Source of the DNA: Candidatus Lustribacter telmatis
GTDB lineage: Bacteria > Vulcanimicrobiota > Vulcanimicrobiia > Vulcanimicrobiales > Vulcanimicrobiaceae
Length of the DNA: 64,000 nt
Direction: 5' to 3'
Assembly: GCA_003164045.1 (NCBI GenBank)
Contig: PLRU01000083.1
Location: 24,427-88,426, forward strand
In this document: positions 26,945 through 35,559 of the stretch, one piece after another
Layout of the letters: every line of letters begins with the position of its first letter
Position numbering within the stretch: position 1 is the first letter of the stretch
Program-made: the position numbers and the translations under genes
Notes under the pieces: generated by a model
The model's input: only the letters and a program-made list of their open reading frames with translations
What the model was told of the DNA's origin: nothing
Databases searched by the model: none

Positions 26945-27451
26945 GTGAACGCCGAGTGGATGCTGACGTTGGCGCCGGTTGCGGGACTCGCCGCCAACGT
27001 GTTCGCGCAGATCGCCTGCGCGCGGATTCTTCGCCGGCTGGGTTTGTCGATCGTAGCCGGCGCACTGTGCGGCCTGCTCGTGACGGCGCTTTGCACGGCG
27101 CTCGATTCGACTTCGGCGGGAATCGCGCTCGCCGCGGATTGGGCGGTGGCGATTCTCACGTATTTCGCGCTCGCTTTCGGCTATTGGGCCTTTCTGAATC
27201 TCAACATCACGTCGCTGCGCATTCGGATATTGCGCGAAATTTTGCAATCTTCCGGAGGTGTCTCCCGCGACGAACTCACCGCCCGGTATTCGGCGGATGA
27301 GTTTCTCCGGCGTCGCCTCGAGCGGCTGGAAACCGGGCGGCAGATGAGTTGCCGCGACGGCCGATGGCGGCTGGAATCGCGCACGCTGCTCGTCCTCGCT
27401 CGCACGATGGAGGCGCTGCGAGCGTTGGTGCTGCCCGCTAGCGCGCGTTAG
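26945..27451 (+). CDS. Small membrane protein with C-terminal winged-helix-like domain, B
   Basis: A 168-residue protein from GTG 26945. Three hydrophobic segments (residues 8-85) precede a soluble helix-turn-helix-like part: ILREILQSSGGVSRDELTARYSADEFLRRRLERLETGRQM, given here only as position 95-135, with a closing WRLESRTLLVL wing. The layout is the same as that of the preceding gene, though the sequences differ. Its stop overlaps by 4 bases the end of the convergent GT2. Membrane-tethered regulators or assembly factors are possible readings; neither is proven. Confidence 0.68.
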   Translation: MNAEWMLTLAPVAGLAANVFAQIACARILRRLGLSIVAGALCGLLVTALCTALDSTSAGIALAADWAVAILTYFALAFGYWAFLNLNITSLRIRILREILQSSGGVSRDELTARYSADEFLRRRLERLETGRQMSCRDGRWRLESRTLLVLARTMEALRALVLPASAR

Positions 27452-28275
27452 TGGCGCGAGGGATAAACAAAGCCGGATAGGCGCCGGTTTGCGATCTCGA
27501 CGATCGTATGCGCCACTGAGAGGAAGTTACGGAGTTTGAGGGCGTTGGATTTTCCTTGACGTTGTTCGATCGCGTGAACGGGAATTTGCTTGTGCGTGAA
27601 GCCCAAATCGATCAGCAGGCATAGAATTTCCGCCTGAAAACCGAAGCCTCGCGTGTTCGTGTGCCAACGCATGACGTTATGTCGCAGGTGAACGGCCAGC
27701 CCGTTGTAGTAGTGAATCTTGTTGCCGGTAATCGCGTTGATGATAAAGGTGTAGCCCTTCGAAACCACACGCCGGCTCAAACTCCGGCCGGGAACCGAAA
27801 CATGGTAGGGGACGAGGCAATCAGCCTCGCCGATCGCCTTGAGGATCGTGACGATCGTCTCTTTGGGTTCGGGACTATCGCCGCAGAACAAGCGGTAGTA
27901 GGTTCCTTTGCCGATGAAAGCACCATCGAGATAATTCTGAGCGAGCCCCTTGTTCGTCCGATTCGCCACAAGCATGATGTTCGGGTCGGGATGCGAGGCG
28001 ATGTACTCGCCGACGACTTCTCGAGAATTGTCCTTCGAGCAATCGTCGATGACGATAATCTCGAAGCTGAGGCCAACCTCAGCGGCCGCACTGCAAATCG
28101 TATCGAGGGTCTCAACGATGGAGGTCGCTTCGTTGTAGCAAGATACGAAACAGGTCAAATCCACTAACGAATCGTCGTACGGCTGCCGGATCGAGGCAGC
28201 ATCACGGAGCCGCGCTGCGGCAGAACTCATTACGACGTCGGCTTGCCAATAAGCTCGCCCAGGACCGGCACTCAT
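27448..28275 (-). CDS. GT2 family glycosyltransferase
   Basis: A 275-residue soluble GT-A enzyme. It shows LTCFVSCYNEATSIVETLD, the nucleotide-binding VIDDCSKDNS, and FCGDSPEPKE in place of a canonical DxD. It ends NFLSVAHTIVEIANRRLS. Two starts are possible: ATG 28275, or ATG 28230 (residue 16), which is nearer to the homology; neither has a strong ribosome-binding site. It is the only minus-strand gene in this part of the locus, with its 3' end touching the gene at 26945. Donor and acceptor unknown. Confidence 0.85.
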   Translation of the reverse strand: MSAGPGRAYWQADVVMSSAAARLRDAASIRQPYDDSLVDLTCFVSCYNEATSIVETLDTICSAAAEVGLSFEIIVIDDCSKDNSREVVGEYIASHPDPNIMLVANRTNKGLAQNYLDGAFIGKGTYYRLFCGDSPEPKETIVTILKAIGEADCLVPYHVSVPGRSLSRRVVSKGYTFIINAITGNKIHYYNGLAVHLRHNVMRWHTNTRGFGFQAEILCLLIDLGFTHKQIPVHAIEQRQGKSNALKLRNFLSVAHTIVEIANRRLSGFVYPSRH

Positions 28276-28362
28276 CGGGTAAGCGCATTTCCCCCGTTGA
28301 AGCTGCGTCCCTGGCTACTTGCGGACAGGTTTCCGCCGAAGACCTGGAGGACCCTAGCCGAC

Positions 28363-28482
28363 ATGTCCGTGGTCATCGTCACCGGTTCCGCGGGACTCAC
28401 ATGTGTCGTCGAAGCCACGTTCGACGCGCGACGCATCGCTGCGCTCGTGCGCATCATCGCGCCGGAGGCGGATGACGCCTGA
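28363..28482 (+). pseudogene. Possible remnant of an epimerase N-terminus
   Basis: A 39-codon frame beginning MSVVIVTGSAGL, which matches the first Rossmann strand and glycine loop of NAD-dependent nucleotide-sugar epimerases but then changes to TCVVEATFDARR and stops 11 bases into the next gene. It may be a truncated leftover of an epimerase, or simply a leader peptide, or chance. The 196 bases between the divergent GT2 genes otherwise hold no gene that I can see. Confidence 0.25.
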
Positions 28483-30241
28483 GGACGGCCCGTCGCGCGA
28501 AACGCTCGGCGCGCAAATTGAGGCGTTGAAAGCAGTCGTCGAGCGGCAACGGCTCTACATCGGGTCGTTGCGTGCGAGTCACTTCTGGAAGCTGCGCGAC
28601 GCATTCTTCGCGATCCGCCGCAAGTTTGGCAACGGCATCGAGCCGCTACCGGTGCCGACGGCGAGCGATCTAGCGTTCGAGGACGGCGCTTTCGGTGATC
28701 CCTACCAGTTGTTCCGCATTCGCGAGCGCCGCAGCATCGCTGATTTGGATTGGCTGCGCGGTTTCGTGCGCTTACTTGCGCTTCGCGAGCCGATCGAGGT
28801 GATCGTCGATGCGCGGGGCGCGCGTCCCGGTGCCCTCGACGCGACGAAGGCTTCCTTGGACGACCAGGTCTATCCCTATTGGAAGCTGCGCGTGTTGACG
28901 GAACTCGCGGACGCGCCGGCGTTCGATCCGGCGCTGGCGGTTTGCGCGCTCGAAGCGGGCGACGTTCTCGAGGCCGAGGCGCTGTTGTCGCTCGTGGTCG
29001 AGCTGAGCGATGGCGCCGACGTGGTGTATACCGACGAGGACCAGCTCGACGCGAGCGGGATTCCGCGCAATCCGGCGTTCAAGCCGGGCTGGTCGCCCGA
29101 GACGGCGCTCACGCGCGACTACGTCGGACGGCTCTGCGCCTTTCGCGGCAGCGTGTTGACGGAAGCCGGGGGGCTCGAGCCGCAATTCGGTGCAGCGATG
29201 TGGTACGACGCTTTGTTGCGCGTGAGCGAGAGGACCAGTCGCATCGCGCACGTGCCGCGCGTCCTCGTGCATCGCCGAAACGGTAGTGGCCCGGTCTCAC
29301 CGGCTGATGCCGAAGCCGCTGTTCGGCGCGCACTCGTGCGACGCGGGGAGGACGCCGATGTCCGCTCAACGCCGGCGGGACTCCAGGTGCGCTTTGCCGT
29401 CCCCGAGGCCGAGCGCGTCACGGTTATCATTCCGACGCGCGACCATGCCGACTTGCTCGAGCGTTGCCTGCGTTCGCTCTTCGAGCGAACGGCGCATCCG
29501 AGCTTCGACGTGCTCGTGGTCGATAACGGCAGCAGCGAGAGCTCCACGCGCGAACTCTTCGAGCGTTGGCGGGCCCGCATGCCCGAACGCTTCCGCGTCG
29601 TGGCCGATCCCCAGCCGTTCAACTACTCGCGCCTCAATAATCTCGGCGTCGCGGAGACGGATGCGCCGTTCGTCGTGCTCCTGAACAACGACACCGAGGT
29701 GATCGCGCCGGAGTGGATGACGGCAATGCTCGGGCAAGCGCGCCGGCCGCAGATCGGCGCCGTCGGCGCTTTGCTGCTGTACGAGGACGGTACGATCCAG
29801 CACGCCGGGGTCGTGCTCGGCGGCGTCTTGTCGCTCGCCGGGCACGCGTTCCGCTACCTCGATCCGTCCGAACTGGCCGGCGACGAGCGTCTCGTTCTGG
29901 ACACGAACTATTTGGCCGTCACCGGTGCGTGCCTCATGATAGCCCGCGAGAAGTATCTCGAAGCGGGTGGTTTGGACGAGACGCTGGCCGTTTCGTACAA
30001 CGACATCGACCTGTGCTTGAAACTGAGAGCTGCCGGATACCGGAACGTGATGGTTCCCCGGGCGCGCTTGTATCATTACGAATCGAAGAGCCGTGGCCGC
30101 GACGACACGAAGCGCAAGGTCGCGGTTGCGACGAGCGAAGCAGAAGCCATTCGCCGGCGTTGGCCGCAGTGGGTGCGACGCGATCCGTACTACAACCCGA
30201 ACTTGACGCGCGACGCTGAAGATTTTTCGGTTCGCCGGTGA
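28472..30241 (+). CDS. GT2 glycosyltransferase with degenerate first domain
   Basis: A 589-residue protein from ATG 28472, with GGAGG at 28463-28467. The N-terminal SHFWKLRDAFFAIRRKF helix is the same as in the GT2 at 43095. A first GT-A-like domain keeps only its second half (VVYTDEDQLDASG and FKPGWSPETALTRDYVG); the UDP-binding first half is replaced by unrelated Ala/Asp/Leu-rich sequence. The second domain is complete: VTVIIPTRDHADLLERCL, VVDNGSSESST, LLNNDTEVI and YHYESKSRGRD. It probably adds sugars with one active site. Its stop overlaps the GTG of the next flippase. Confidence 0.85.
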   Translation: MTPEDGPSRETLGAQIEALKAVVERQRLYIGSLRASHFWKLRDAFFAIRRKFGNGIEPLPVPTASDLAFEDGAFGDPYQLFRIRERRSIADLDWLRGFVRLLALREPIEVIVDARGARPGALDATKASLDDQVYPYWKLRVLTELADAPAFDPALAVCALEAGDVLEAEALLSLVVELSDGADVVYTDEDQLDASGIPRNPAFKPGWSPETALTRDYVGRLCAFRGSVLTEAGGLEPQFGAAMWYDALLRVSERTSRIAHVPRVLVHRRNGSGPVSPADAEAAVRRALVRRGEDADVRSTPAGLQVRFAVPEAERVTVIIPTRDHADLLERCLRSLFERTAHPSFDVLVVDNGSSESSTRELFERWRARMPERFRVVADPQPFNYSRLNNLGVAETDAPFVVLLNNDTEVIAPEWMTAMLGQARRPQIGAVGALLLYEDGTIQHAGVVLGGVLSLAGHAFRYLDPSELAGDERLVLDTNYLAVTGACLMIAREKYLEAGGLDETLAVSYNDIDLCLKLRAAGYRNVMVPRARLYHYESKSRGRDDTKRKVAVATSEAEAIRRRWPQWVRRDPYYNPNLTRDAEDFSVRR

Positions 30242-31491
30242 TCGCCAGAATTCGGAAGAGCCAACTCGTTCGCCACGGCGCGATCGTGTTCGGCGGCGTC
30301 GCCTTGGCCAGCGTGCTCAATTATCTTTTCTATATGTTGATCGGGCGCGGTGGTGGGGTTGAGATCTACGGCGTCGTCACGTCGTTGCTTTCCGCCGTAC
30401 TCGTCCTTTCCGCCCCCGCCATCGTCGTCCAGCTCATCGTGGCTCGCTTGGCCTCTGACTTAGAGGCGCGCGGCGACTTCCCGGCTCTGCGCCGGCTTGC
30501 TGATTTAGCCACGTTATGGACCGGAGCTGCTGCGATCGTCCTTGTCGTTGTCGCGCTGCTTGCCCGCGACGCGCTCGCCGCGTTTTTCAATCTGACGAGT
30601 AGCGAGCCGATCGTCATCTGTGCGGCCTCGTTCGCTTTCCTTGCCGTCGTCTTCGCGCAGCGCGGCGTCTTCCAGGGAGCTCATCGTTTCGGCGATCTTT
30701 CGGCCTCGGTTACGATTGACGCCGCGACCAAGGTGTGCGTCGGGGTTCCGCTGATCCCGGCGTTTGGTGCGAGCGGACCACTGTACGGTCTGCTAGCAAG
30801 CCAGATCGCTGCTTTCGGCTATTCGATCGTGGCGTTTCGGGCGCGCTTTGGTGAGGTTCGCGCTCCCCTGGCTCTCGATCGGAAGCTGATTTTCCGAGTC
30901 TTCTCGCATGTGGGCTTGGGTCAACTCACGTTCACCGTGTTGATGTTTTACGACGTGCCGCTGATCAAACACGCCTTTGACCCGACGTCGGCAGGGCTCT
31001 ATGCCGCCGCGGCGCTCGTCGGGCGAGCGGTGCTTGCCGCAATTTCGTTCATTCCGACGTTGGTGATGCCGAAGGCGACAGCGCGTGCGGCCGCCGGGCG
31101 TTCTCCTTTGCCGCTGCTCGGTGCCGCGGTTGCCATTGCCGGCCTCATCGTGACGGTCGCCGTTCTTGCGAGCCTGTTTGCACCCGGCCTTATCGTGACG
31201 CTGATCGCGGGGCGGGCGTTCGCAGCGGCCGCTCCGCTCGTCCTGCCGTACGTCGTGGCGAGTGGGGCATTGGCCCTAGCGAACGTGTTAGCTTCGTATA
31301 AGATGGGCTTGCACCGCTATGAGTTCGTCATACCGGCCCTCATTGTAGCGCTACTTGAAGTGGTCACATTTGCGCTGTGGCATCCGACTCTACTTATCGC
31401 CATTACGATCTTGCTCGCCGGGCACGTCGCCATCCTATGCACGATGCTTCCGCGATTGAATGAAGGATTGGCTCCTTCAACCGATGACTAG
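30238..31491 (+). CDS. Wzx-like polysaccharide flippase, copy B
   Basis: A 417-residue inner-membrane protein with about 12 helices, starting at GTG 30238 overlapping the preceding stop. Hallmarks are VALASVLNYLFYMLIGRGGGVEIYGVV, FAQRGVFQGAHRFGDLSA, VLMFYDVPLIKHAFDP, and GLYAAAALVGRAVL. It is a paralogue of 25144-26436 with the same positions of the charged residues and the 'LVLPYV…ALALANVL' block. Two Wzx-type proteins in one cluster suggest either two different repeat units or a duplication after which each copy took on a substrate. Confidence 0.85.
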   Translation: MIARIRKSQLVRHGAIVFGGVALASVLNYLFYMLIGRGGGVEIYGVVTSLLSAVLVLSAPAIVVQLIVARLASDLEARGDFPALRRLADLATLWTGAAAIVLVVVALLARDALAAFFNLTSSEPIVICAASFAFLAVVFAQRGVFQGAHRFGDLSASVTIDAATKVCVGVPLIPAFGASGPLYGLLASQIAAFGYSIVAFRARFGEVRAPLALDRKLIFRVFSHVGLGQLTFTVLMFYDVPLIKHAFDPTSAGLYAAAALVGRAVLAAISFIPTLVMPKATARAAAGRSPLPLLGAAVAIAGLIVTVAVLASLFAPGLIVTLIAGRAFAAAAPLVLPYVVASGALALANVLASYKMGLHRYEFVIPALIVALLEVVTFALWHPTLLIAITILLAGHVAILCTMLPRLNEGLAPSTDD

Positions 31492-31497
31492 TACGCC

Positions 31498-32433
31498 GTG
31501 CATTTTTTGGTAACGGGCTGTGCCGGATTCGTCGGCAGCACCATGGTCGATCGCTTGCTCCGCGACGGCCACTCCGTCGTCGGCGTCGACGATTTCTCCA
31601 CGGGCATCGAAGCTTTCTTGGAAGGTGCGTCCGCGAACCCGCGATTTCGTCTCGTCCGGGGGGATCTGCTCGATCCCGACGTAGCGCTGGCCGCAGCCGC
31701 CGGTGCCGACGTCATCGTTCATCTTGCGGCCAACGCGGACGTTCGGCACGGAACGGAGCATCCGCGCAAGGATCTGGAACAGAACGTCCTGGTCACCGTG
31801 AATCTCCTGGAAGCAGCCCGCCGCAACGCCGTACCACGATTTGCATTTTCATCGACCGGATCGGTATACGGCGATGCGACCGTTTTCCCAACGCCGGAGA
31901 CCGCGCCGTTTCCGATCCAGACGTCTCTCTATGGGGCCTCGAAGGTTGCCGCCGAGAGTTTCATTCAGGCGTACGCTGAGGGATTCGGAATTCGGGCCTT
32001 CATTTTTCGATTCGTTTCGTTGCTCGGCGAGCGCTATACGCACGGGCATGTGGTCGACTTTTATCGGCAGCTCATCCAGCATCCGGATAGCTTGCACGTG
32101 CTTGGGGATGGACGGCAACGAAAGTCCTATCTGTACATTGGAGACTGTGTCGAAGCGGTGCTCACCGCTCTGGCGAATGATGGACCGGGCGTGCAAGTCT
32201 ATAACCTCGGAACGGACGAGTATTGCGAGGTGAACGATTCCATTTCATGGATCTGCCAAGCGATGAACGTGAAGCCGCAAATCACGTACGGGGGCGGCAC
32301 GCGCGGGTGGATCGGCGACAATCCGTTCATCTTTCTCGACTGCTCTGCGATGCGCGGGCTCGGTTGGCGCCCGACCCTCACGATCCGCGAATCCGTCGAG
32401 CGAACCGTCGCGTATTTGGATGGACGCGCATGA
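31498..32433 (+). CDS. NAD-dependent sugar-nucleotide epimerase/dehydratase
   Basis: A 311-residue extended SDR. The Rossmann loop is VTGCAGFVGSTMVDRL, followed by VDDFSTG, HLAANADVRHG, a Ser/Thr at FSSTGSVYGDA and YGASKVAAESF holding the catalytic Tyr and Lys. The central RFVSLLGERYTHGHVVDFYRQL and YLYIGDCVEAV blocks are as in UDP-glucose 4-epimerase-like enzymes. It starts at GTG 31498, six bases after the flippase stop, and its stop overlaps the next gene (ATGA). The substrate is unknown; position in a heptose operon makes a nucleotide-linked heptose or hexose possible. Confidence 0.87.
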   Translation: MHFLVTGCAGFVGSTMVDRLLRDGHSVVGVDDFSTGIEAFLEGASANPRFRLVRGDLLDPDVALAAAAGADVIVHLAANADVRHGTEHPRKDLEQNVLVTVNLLEAARRNAVPRFAFSSTGSVYGDATVFPTPETAPFPIQTSLYGASKVAAESFIQAYAEGFGIRAFIFRFVSLLGERYTHGHVVDFYRQLIQHPDSLHVLGDGRQRKSYLYIGDCVEAVLTALANDGPGVQVYNLGTDEYCEVNDSISWICQAMNVKPQITYGGGTRGWIGDNPFIFLDCSAMRGLGWRPTLTIRESVERTVAYLDGRA

Positions 32434-33725
32434 GCGAAACGATCGCCGTCGTCGGTTTGTGGCACCTGGGAACGGTCACGGCGGCGGTCATGGCGGAAGC
32501 GGGTCACAACGTCCTCGCCTTCGATGATGCCGGCGTCGTTGCTGCGCTGGATTCCGATCGGCTTCCCGTCTCCGAGCCGGGCTTAGCCGAATTGTGGCAC
32601 GCGCAGCGTGCGGCGGGCAGACTGCGAACCACGGAAAATCCGGAAGACCTAGCGGATGTGCCTTTCGTGTGGATCTGCTACGATACGCCGCTCGACGCAG
32701 AGGATCGGCCGGACGTCGCTTTTGTTCGAACTCGCATCGAAAGGGTGATCGACATCTTGCGCGGACCCGCAACGGTCGCCGTCTCGTCGCAGATGCCGGT
32801 TGGATCCATCGCGCAATTGGAGGCTTATGCCGCTTCGCGTGGGCGTTCGGACGTTGGTTTTGCAGCGATCCCGGAGAATCTCCGGCTTGGCGGCGCCATC
32901 GCCTACCTGCGATCGCCGGACCGCTTTGTCGTCGGGACGAGGCACGCGATGGATCGGGAGCGGGTCGCAGCCGTTTTGCGGCCGCTCGCGGCGCCGATCG
33001 TGTCGATCGGGGTGGAGTCGGCTGAAATGACCAAACACGCGCTCAACGCATTTTTGGCCACCTCGGTGGTATTCGCAAACGAAATCGCGGCTATTGCCGA
33101 ACGCGTCGGCGCCGACGCGCGCGAAATAGAAGAAGGGCTGAAGTCCGATGTCCGCATCGGGCGGCGCGCCTACGTACGGGCCGGGGAAGCGTTCTCAGGC
33201 GGCACGCTCGCGCGGGACATCGGCTTTTTACTCGAACTCGGGAAGCAGCATGACGTCGCGCCACTTCAGATCGACGGTACTTCCAAGAGCAATGAAGAGC
33301 ACAAGCTTTGGCTTGACCGCAGTCTCTCTGACCTTCTGTCCGGGGAACCACATCCGCGGGTTGCCCTGTTGGGCTTGACCTATAAACCTGGGACCGACAC
33401 GCTTCGTTCCTCAGCCGCAGTGGCGCTCGCAGCGCGGCTAGCGGCGGCTGGTATTGAAGTCGTTGGTTTCGATCCCGCGATTTCGAGCTATCGGCCGGAA
33501 CTATCGGGTGTCGTTACGCGGGTGGCCGGTGTCGACGAAGCGCTGCGGGATGCCGACGTTGCGGTGCTCATGACGCCGTGGCCGGAGTTTAGCGAAATCG
33601 CGGCGACGTCGTGGTTGCTGATGCGCCGGCGGCGACTGGTGGATCCACAACGCTTCCTGGAAGCAAGCGCCGCCGCGCATGTCGATGCGTATGTCGCATT
33701 CGGACGGCCGCCGGTGACGGCATGA
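32430..33725 (+). CDS. UDP-glucose/GDP-mannose dehydrogenase family protein without the catalytic cysteine
   Basis: A 431-residue protein. The NAD-binding start VVGLWHLGTVTA is at residues 7-18. The central domain has MTKHALNAFLATSVVFANE (conserved Lys and Asn), and the C-terminal domain has GLTYKPGTDTLRSS. All are UGDH landmarks. Where the family has G-G-S/T-C before the K/R-D, this protein has SGGTLARD (256-263), so Thr259 stands in place of the nucleophilic Cys. A standard four-electron oxidation to an acid is therefore doubtful; a two-electron oxidation, another reaction, or a regulatory role are options. ATGA overlaps at both ends fix it inside the operon. Confidence 0.85.
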   Translation: MSETIAVVGLWHLGTVTAAVMAEAGHNVLAFDDAGVVAALDSDRLPVSEPGLAELWHAQRAAGRLRTTENPEDLADVPFVWICYDTPLDAEDRPDVAFVRTRIERVIDILRGPATVAVSSQMPVGSIAQLEAYAASRGRSDVGFAAIPENLRLGGAIAYLRSPDRFVVGTRHAMDRERVAAVLRPLAAPIVSIGVESAEMTKHALNAFLATSVVFANEIAAIAERVGADAREIEEGLKSDVRIGRRAYVRAGEAFSGGTLARDIGFLLELGKQHDVAPLQIDGTSKSNEEHKLWLDRSLSDLLSGEPHPRVALLGLTYKPGTDTLRSSAAVALAARLAAAGIEVVGFDPAISSYRPELSGVVTRVAGVDEALRDADVAVLMTPWPEFSEIAATSWLLMRRRRLVDPQRFLEASAAAHVDAYVAFGRPPVTA

Positions 33726-34576
33726 TGTTGTCCGGCCGGCGCGCGGTCATTACCGGTGCGTCCCAAGGCCTCGGCCTCGAACTCGCGCGAGCGTTCGTGC
33801 GCGAAGGTGCCGACGTCGTTATCTGTGCGCGCGATGAAGATGGCATCAACGCCGTCGCGGACGTACTGCGGGCCGAATATCCGGAACGCATCGTTGCCGG
33901 CATTCGAGCCGATGTGGCATCCGAATCCGACGTCGACCGGTTGTTCGAATTCGCCGAAGAAACGTTGGGCGGCGTGGATGTGGCCGTGCTAAACGCAGGC
34001 GTGTACGGCCCCAAAGGCGCGATCGGCGATATTGATTGGACTGCCTGGGTTCAAGCAATCAACATCAACTTGATCGGAACCGTGTACTGCGCGCGCCGTG
34101 CGCTGCCGCTGCTTCGGCGTGCGACGTCGGCGAAGATCTTGATCTTGTCGGGAGGCGGCGCCACGCGGCCGCTGCCGAACCTCAGCGCGTATGCTGCTTC
34201 AAAAGCCGGAATCGTGCGCTTCGGCGAAACCCTGGCGGAAGAACTTCGGGCTGAGGCGATCGACGTTAACATGATCGCTCCGGGGGCCTTGAACACGCGG
34301 TTGTTGGATGAGATTCTCGAAGCCGGTCCGGCGTCCGTCGGCGAAGCCTTCTACGAACAAGCTCGCAAGCAAGCCGCGAGCGGTGGCACTCCGTTGATCC
34401 TCGGCGTCGATCTGGCGCTCTTCCTTGCGTCAACGGCCGCCGACGGCATCACCGGGAAGCTCATCAGCGCGCAGTGGGACCCGTGGCAAAAATTTGCGGA
34501 GCAGCCGGCTCGTCTGGACGGAGACGTGTACACGCTGCGCCGGATCGTGCCGGAAGAACGCGGTTGGTCATGGTGA
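33722..34576 (+). CDS. Short-chain dehydrogenase/reductase
   Basis: A 284-residue classical SDR. The cofactor loop is TGASQGLG at 11-18, NAG is present as VLNAGVYGPKG, and the catalytic triad includes Ser near 143 and Y157-x3-K161 (YAASK). The usual PG block is IAPGALNTRLLDEI. The start is the first ATG of ATGATG at 33722, overlapping the dehydrogenase stop. The C-terminal extension (about residues 250-284) contains ISAQWDPWQKF and RRIVPEERGW, known to me from SDRs in polysaccharide loci. Likely reduces or oxidises a sugar or sugar nucleotide. Confidence 0.88.
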   Translation: MMLSGRRAVITGASQGLGLELARAFVREGADVVICARDEDGINAVADVLRAEYPERIVAGIRADVASESDVDRLFEFAEETLGGVDVAVLNAGVYGPKGAIGDIDWTAWVQAININLIGTVYCARRALPLLRRATSAKILILSGGGATRPLPNLSAYAASKAGIVRFGETLAEELRAEAIDVNMIAPGALNTRLLDEILEAGPASVGEAFYEQARKQAASGGTPLILGVDLALFLASTAADGITGKLISAQWDPWQKFAEQPARLDGDVYTLRRIVPEERGWSW

Positions 34577-35559
34577 AGCAATTGGGGGTCGCGATCGTCG
34601 GATGTGGTCTCATCGGGGCGAAGCGCGCCGCGTCGTTGCCGCCAGGCATGCTGCGAATCGTTTGCGACCTTGACGCTGAGCGGGCCGGCGCACTCGCTGC
34701 CAAGTACGATGTTCGCTCGACCACCGATTGGCGTGCCGCGATTGAAGACGCGAATGTCGGCATCGTCATTGTCGCAACGACGCACGATCAACTCGCCTCG
34801 GTCGCGGCCCATGCGGCCGAAGCGGGCCGGCACGTACTCGTTGAAAAACCGGCGGCGCGGCGTGCCGGCGAACTCGAAGCCCTCGAAGCGGCGGTACGGA
34901 AGACCGGTGCTTTGGTGCGCATCGGCTTCAATCACCGTTACCATCGCGCGTTCCGGGCCGCGCGACGAATCGTCGACGACGGGAAGCTGGGAGGGTTGAC
35001 GCACGTTCGTGCCCGATACGGACACGGCGGCCGCCTCGGTTACGAGCAAGAGTGGCGGTTCGATCCGGCGATTTCCGGTGGCGGCGAGGCGATCGATCAG
35101 GGCATGCACCTGATCGACTTGGCGCGGTGGTTCCTCGGCGATTTTCCCGAGGCCGACGGCGCGATGCGGCGCTATTTTTGGGACTCGCCCGTGGAAGATA
35201 ACGCCTTCTTCCTCTTGCGCGGCACGGACGGCAAAATCGCACAGCTGCACGCCTCGTGGAGCGAGTGGAAAAACACCTTTTCGTTTGAATTGTACGGCCG
35301 TAAGGGCAAACTCGAAATCACCGGACTTGGCGGAAGTTACGGCGTCGAGCGCCTCGCTCACTACGCGATGTCGGAGGCTCTCGGTCCGCCGGAAACGTTC
35401 ATTTACGAGTATCCGATGGCAGACGATTCGTGGGAAGCGGAGTTTGCTGCGTTTCTTGAGGATATCGCGCTCGATCGAACGCCGGACCCGACAGTGTCCG
35501 ACGCTCAGGCGGCCTTGACCATCGTCGAGCAGCTCTACGCGCGCGAAGGTTTGCTATGA
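34570..35559 (+). CDS. Gfo/Idh/MocA family oxidoreductase
   Basis: A 329-residue NAD(P)-dependent sugar oxidoreductase. Rossmann motif at the N-terminus (VAIVGCGLIGAKRA), the conserved VLVEKP near residue 94, GFNHRYHRAFRAAR, and the C-terminal domain with GGEAIDQGMHLIDLARWFLG, where the D-x-x-x-H pair of the family is intact. ATG 34570 overlaps the previous gene by 7 bases; GTG 34573 is an alternative. The next gene (GHMP kinase) starts inside its stop. Together with the SDR, the epimerase and the UGDH-like gene it could modify the sugar at several positions. Confidence 0.9.
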   Translation: MVKQLGVAIVGCGLIGAKRAASLPPGMLRIVCDLDAERAGALAAKYDVRSTTDWRAAIEDANVGIVIVATTHDQLASVAAHAAEAGRHVLVEKPAARRAGELEALEAAVRKTGALVRIGFNHRYHRAFRAARRIVDDGKLGGLTHVRARYGHGGRLGYEQEWRFDPAISGGGEAIDQGMHLIDLARWFLGDFPEADGAMRRYFWDSPVEDNAFFLLRGTDGKIAQLHASWSEWKNTFSFELYGRKGKLEITGLGGSYGVERLAHYAMSEALGPPETFIYEYPMADDSWEAEFAAFLEDIALDRTPDPTVSDAQAALTIVEQLYAREGLL

